A DNA stretch of 36,244 nucleotides from Circinella minor (lineage: Eukaryota > Mucoromycota > Mucoromycetes > Mucorales > Lichtheimiaceae): the NCBI GenBank assembly GCA_016758965.1, contig JAEPRB010000332.1, forward strand, positions 1 to 36,244, given 5' to 3'. The position numbers were made by a program, and so were the translations under genes. Positions 35,119-36,244 of this stretch are shown here, in pieces (position 1 is the stretch's first letter; every line of letters starts with the position of its first letter). Under the pieces are notes generated by a model. The model had not been told where the DNA came from and ran no database searches. It worked only from the letters and a program-made list of their open reading frames with translations.

Positions 35119-36030
35119 ATGATTAATATCAAAGTAGATAAAGATCTAAAACAATTATTCTCTATTACTGCGAATAACTTGTCTTTTTGTCCTGTTAAAA
35201 TCTACAATAATATGTTAGATGATAAATCTCTTATTGTATCAGAGTTCAATAATAAATCTGGTATTTATTTACTTCATAACCTTGTTAATGGAAAACAATA
35301 TGTTGGTAGTAGTATTAATTTAAAACGAAGATTATATTCATATTATAGTCCTTCAAAATTAATCGATAACCGATATATTTCAAATTCTATTTTGAAATAT
35401 GGTCATAATAATTTTACTGTTTTAATTTTAGAATTAGTTGAAAAAAGTGATCATATTAAAACTGATTTATTAAATAGAGAACAATATTACATTGATCTCC
35501 TAAAACCAGTTCTTAATCTTAATCCTACTGCAGGATCTTCGTTAGGGTTTAAACACTCGGATGAGACTAAAGCATTATTAGCAAATTTAAGAACAGGTAA
35601 ATCATTATCAGAGAAAACTAAACAATTACTTAGCGAATTATTTAGTGGTGAGTTAAATCCTTTTTGGGGTAAAACTCATAATCTTGATACTTTAACAAGA
35701 ATGAAACTATCAAAAATTGGAGAATTAAATCCAATGTATGGTAAAGAAAAATCACCTGAGTTCATTGAACAAATGCATAAGGATAAACATGGTTCAAATA
35801 ATCCTATGTGGGGTAAAACTCATTCAGAAGGTACATTGAATAAAATGAGAAAAAGTGTGTATGTATATGACGCACTTATTATGGAATTAATCAAAGAGTA
35901 TAATAGCTCTGTGACTGCCAAAGAAGATCTAAAAATAGGATATGATACTTTAAAAAAGTATCTTAACTCTAATAAACCATTCAAGGGTAAGATCTTCAGT
36001 AGTTTTCCATTAGACAATAATGATAAATAG
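35119..36030 (+). CDS. GIY-YIG homing endonuclease in cox1 intron 2
   Basis: A free-standing 303-residue ORF. The catalytic domain has KSGIYLLHNLVNGKQYVGSS near residues 52-71 (the GIY and YVG motifs), then NLKRRLYSYY with the catalytic arginine, and a later glutamate in NREQYYIDLLKP. The C-terminal half has repeats of the NUMOD3 type (FKHSDETKALLANLRTGKSL; GELNPFWGKTH; GSNNPMWGKTH) and a helix-turn-helix-like YVYDALIMELIKEYNSSVTA of the NUMOD1 type for DNA recognition. It appears intact, stops at TAG, and uses an ATA codon (LKIGYD). Confidence 0.94.
   Translation: MINIKVDKDLKQLFSITANNLSFCPVKIYNNMLDDKSLIVSEFNNKSGIYLLHNLVNGKQYVGSSINLKRRLYSYYSPSKLIDNRYISNSILKYGHNNFTVLILELVEKSDHIKTDLLNREQYYIDLLKPVLNLNPTAGSSLGFKHSDETKALLANLRTGKSLSEKTKQLLSELFSGELNPFWGKTHNLDTLTRMKLSKIGELNPMYGKEKSPEFIEQMHKDKHGSNNPMWGKTHSEGTLNKMRKSVYVYDALIMELIKEYNSSVTAKEDLKIGYDTLKKYLNSNKPFKGKIFSSFPLDNNDK

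Positions 36031-36244
<214 letters not shown>

Overview
This window is a complete fungal mitochondrial genome opened in the middle of cox1. Bases 36119-36244 repeat bases 1-126 exactly and the cox1 reading frame runs across the join, so the molecule is best read as a circle of 36,118 bp. It carries the 14 core proteins (cox1-3, cob, atp6, atp8, atp9, nad1-6, nad4L), rns, rnl, rnpB (RNase P RNA) and 24 tRNAs that I could fold by eye, covering all 20 amino acids. I found no rps3 or VAR1. Complex I genes, rnpB, the yeast-type nonanucleotide promoter ATATAAGTA, GC clusters and a missing rps3 together suggest an ascomycete yeast, perhaps an early-branching budding yeast that kept complex I. A Taphrinomycotina relative is not excluded, because the tRNA-Trp anticodon is CCA and C-rich motifs follow several mRNAs, as in fission yeast. 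This placement is inference.

Layout: cox1 exon 3 (1-212), nad2-nad3 (overlap 1 bp), cob, then nad1 and nad6 on the minus strand. A tRNA block follows (7.0-10.2 kb: N, A, P, R, L, D, G, R, H, V, S), then cox3, atp6, cox2, trnE and atp9. Next come rns (minus), trnT, trnQ and rnl with one group I intron, then atp8 (minus, 48 codons), nad4, nad4L-nad5 (minus, overlap 1 bp), a second tRNA block (29.2-32.1 kb: F, S, I, W, K, C, Y, M, then rnpB, M, L), and cox1 with two group I introns. All three introns encode homing endonucleases: two LAGLIDADG and one GIY-YIG.

More than a third of the circle is non-coding and packed with GC-rich hairpin elements in recognisable families: double hairpins with a GACCAGC-like linker, three-stem cruciforms, and an AT-palindrome module with GC ends. 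Single copies lie inside rnl and inside rnpB, and one abuts the end of atp6 and seems to supply its stop codon. A 135-bp inverted repeat (134/135 identical) links the cox1-nad2 and rnl-atp8 spacers.

Expression signals are unusually readable. At least sixteen exact or near copies of the nonanucleotide promoter sit upstream of genes on both strands, including one inside cox1 intron 2 just before the GIY-YIG ORF. C-rich tracts follow seven mRNAs. TGA occurs once as a sense codon, in the cox1 intron 1 endonuclease, although the only tRNA-Trp has anticodon CCA. ATA was not seen in the core genes I scanned codon by codon but occurs in intron ORFs.
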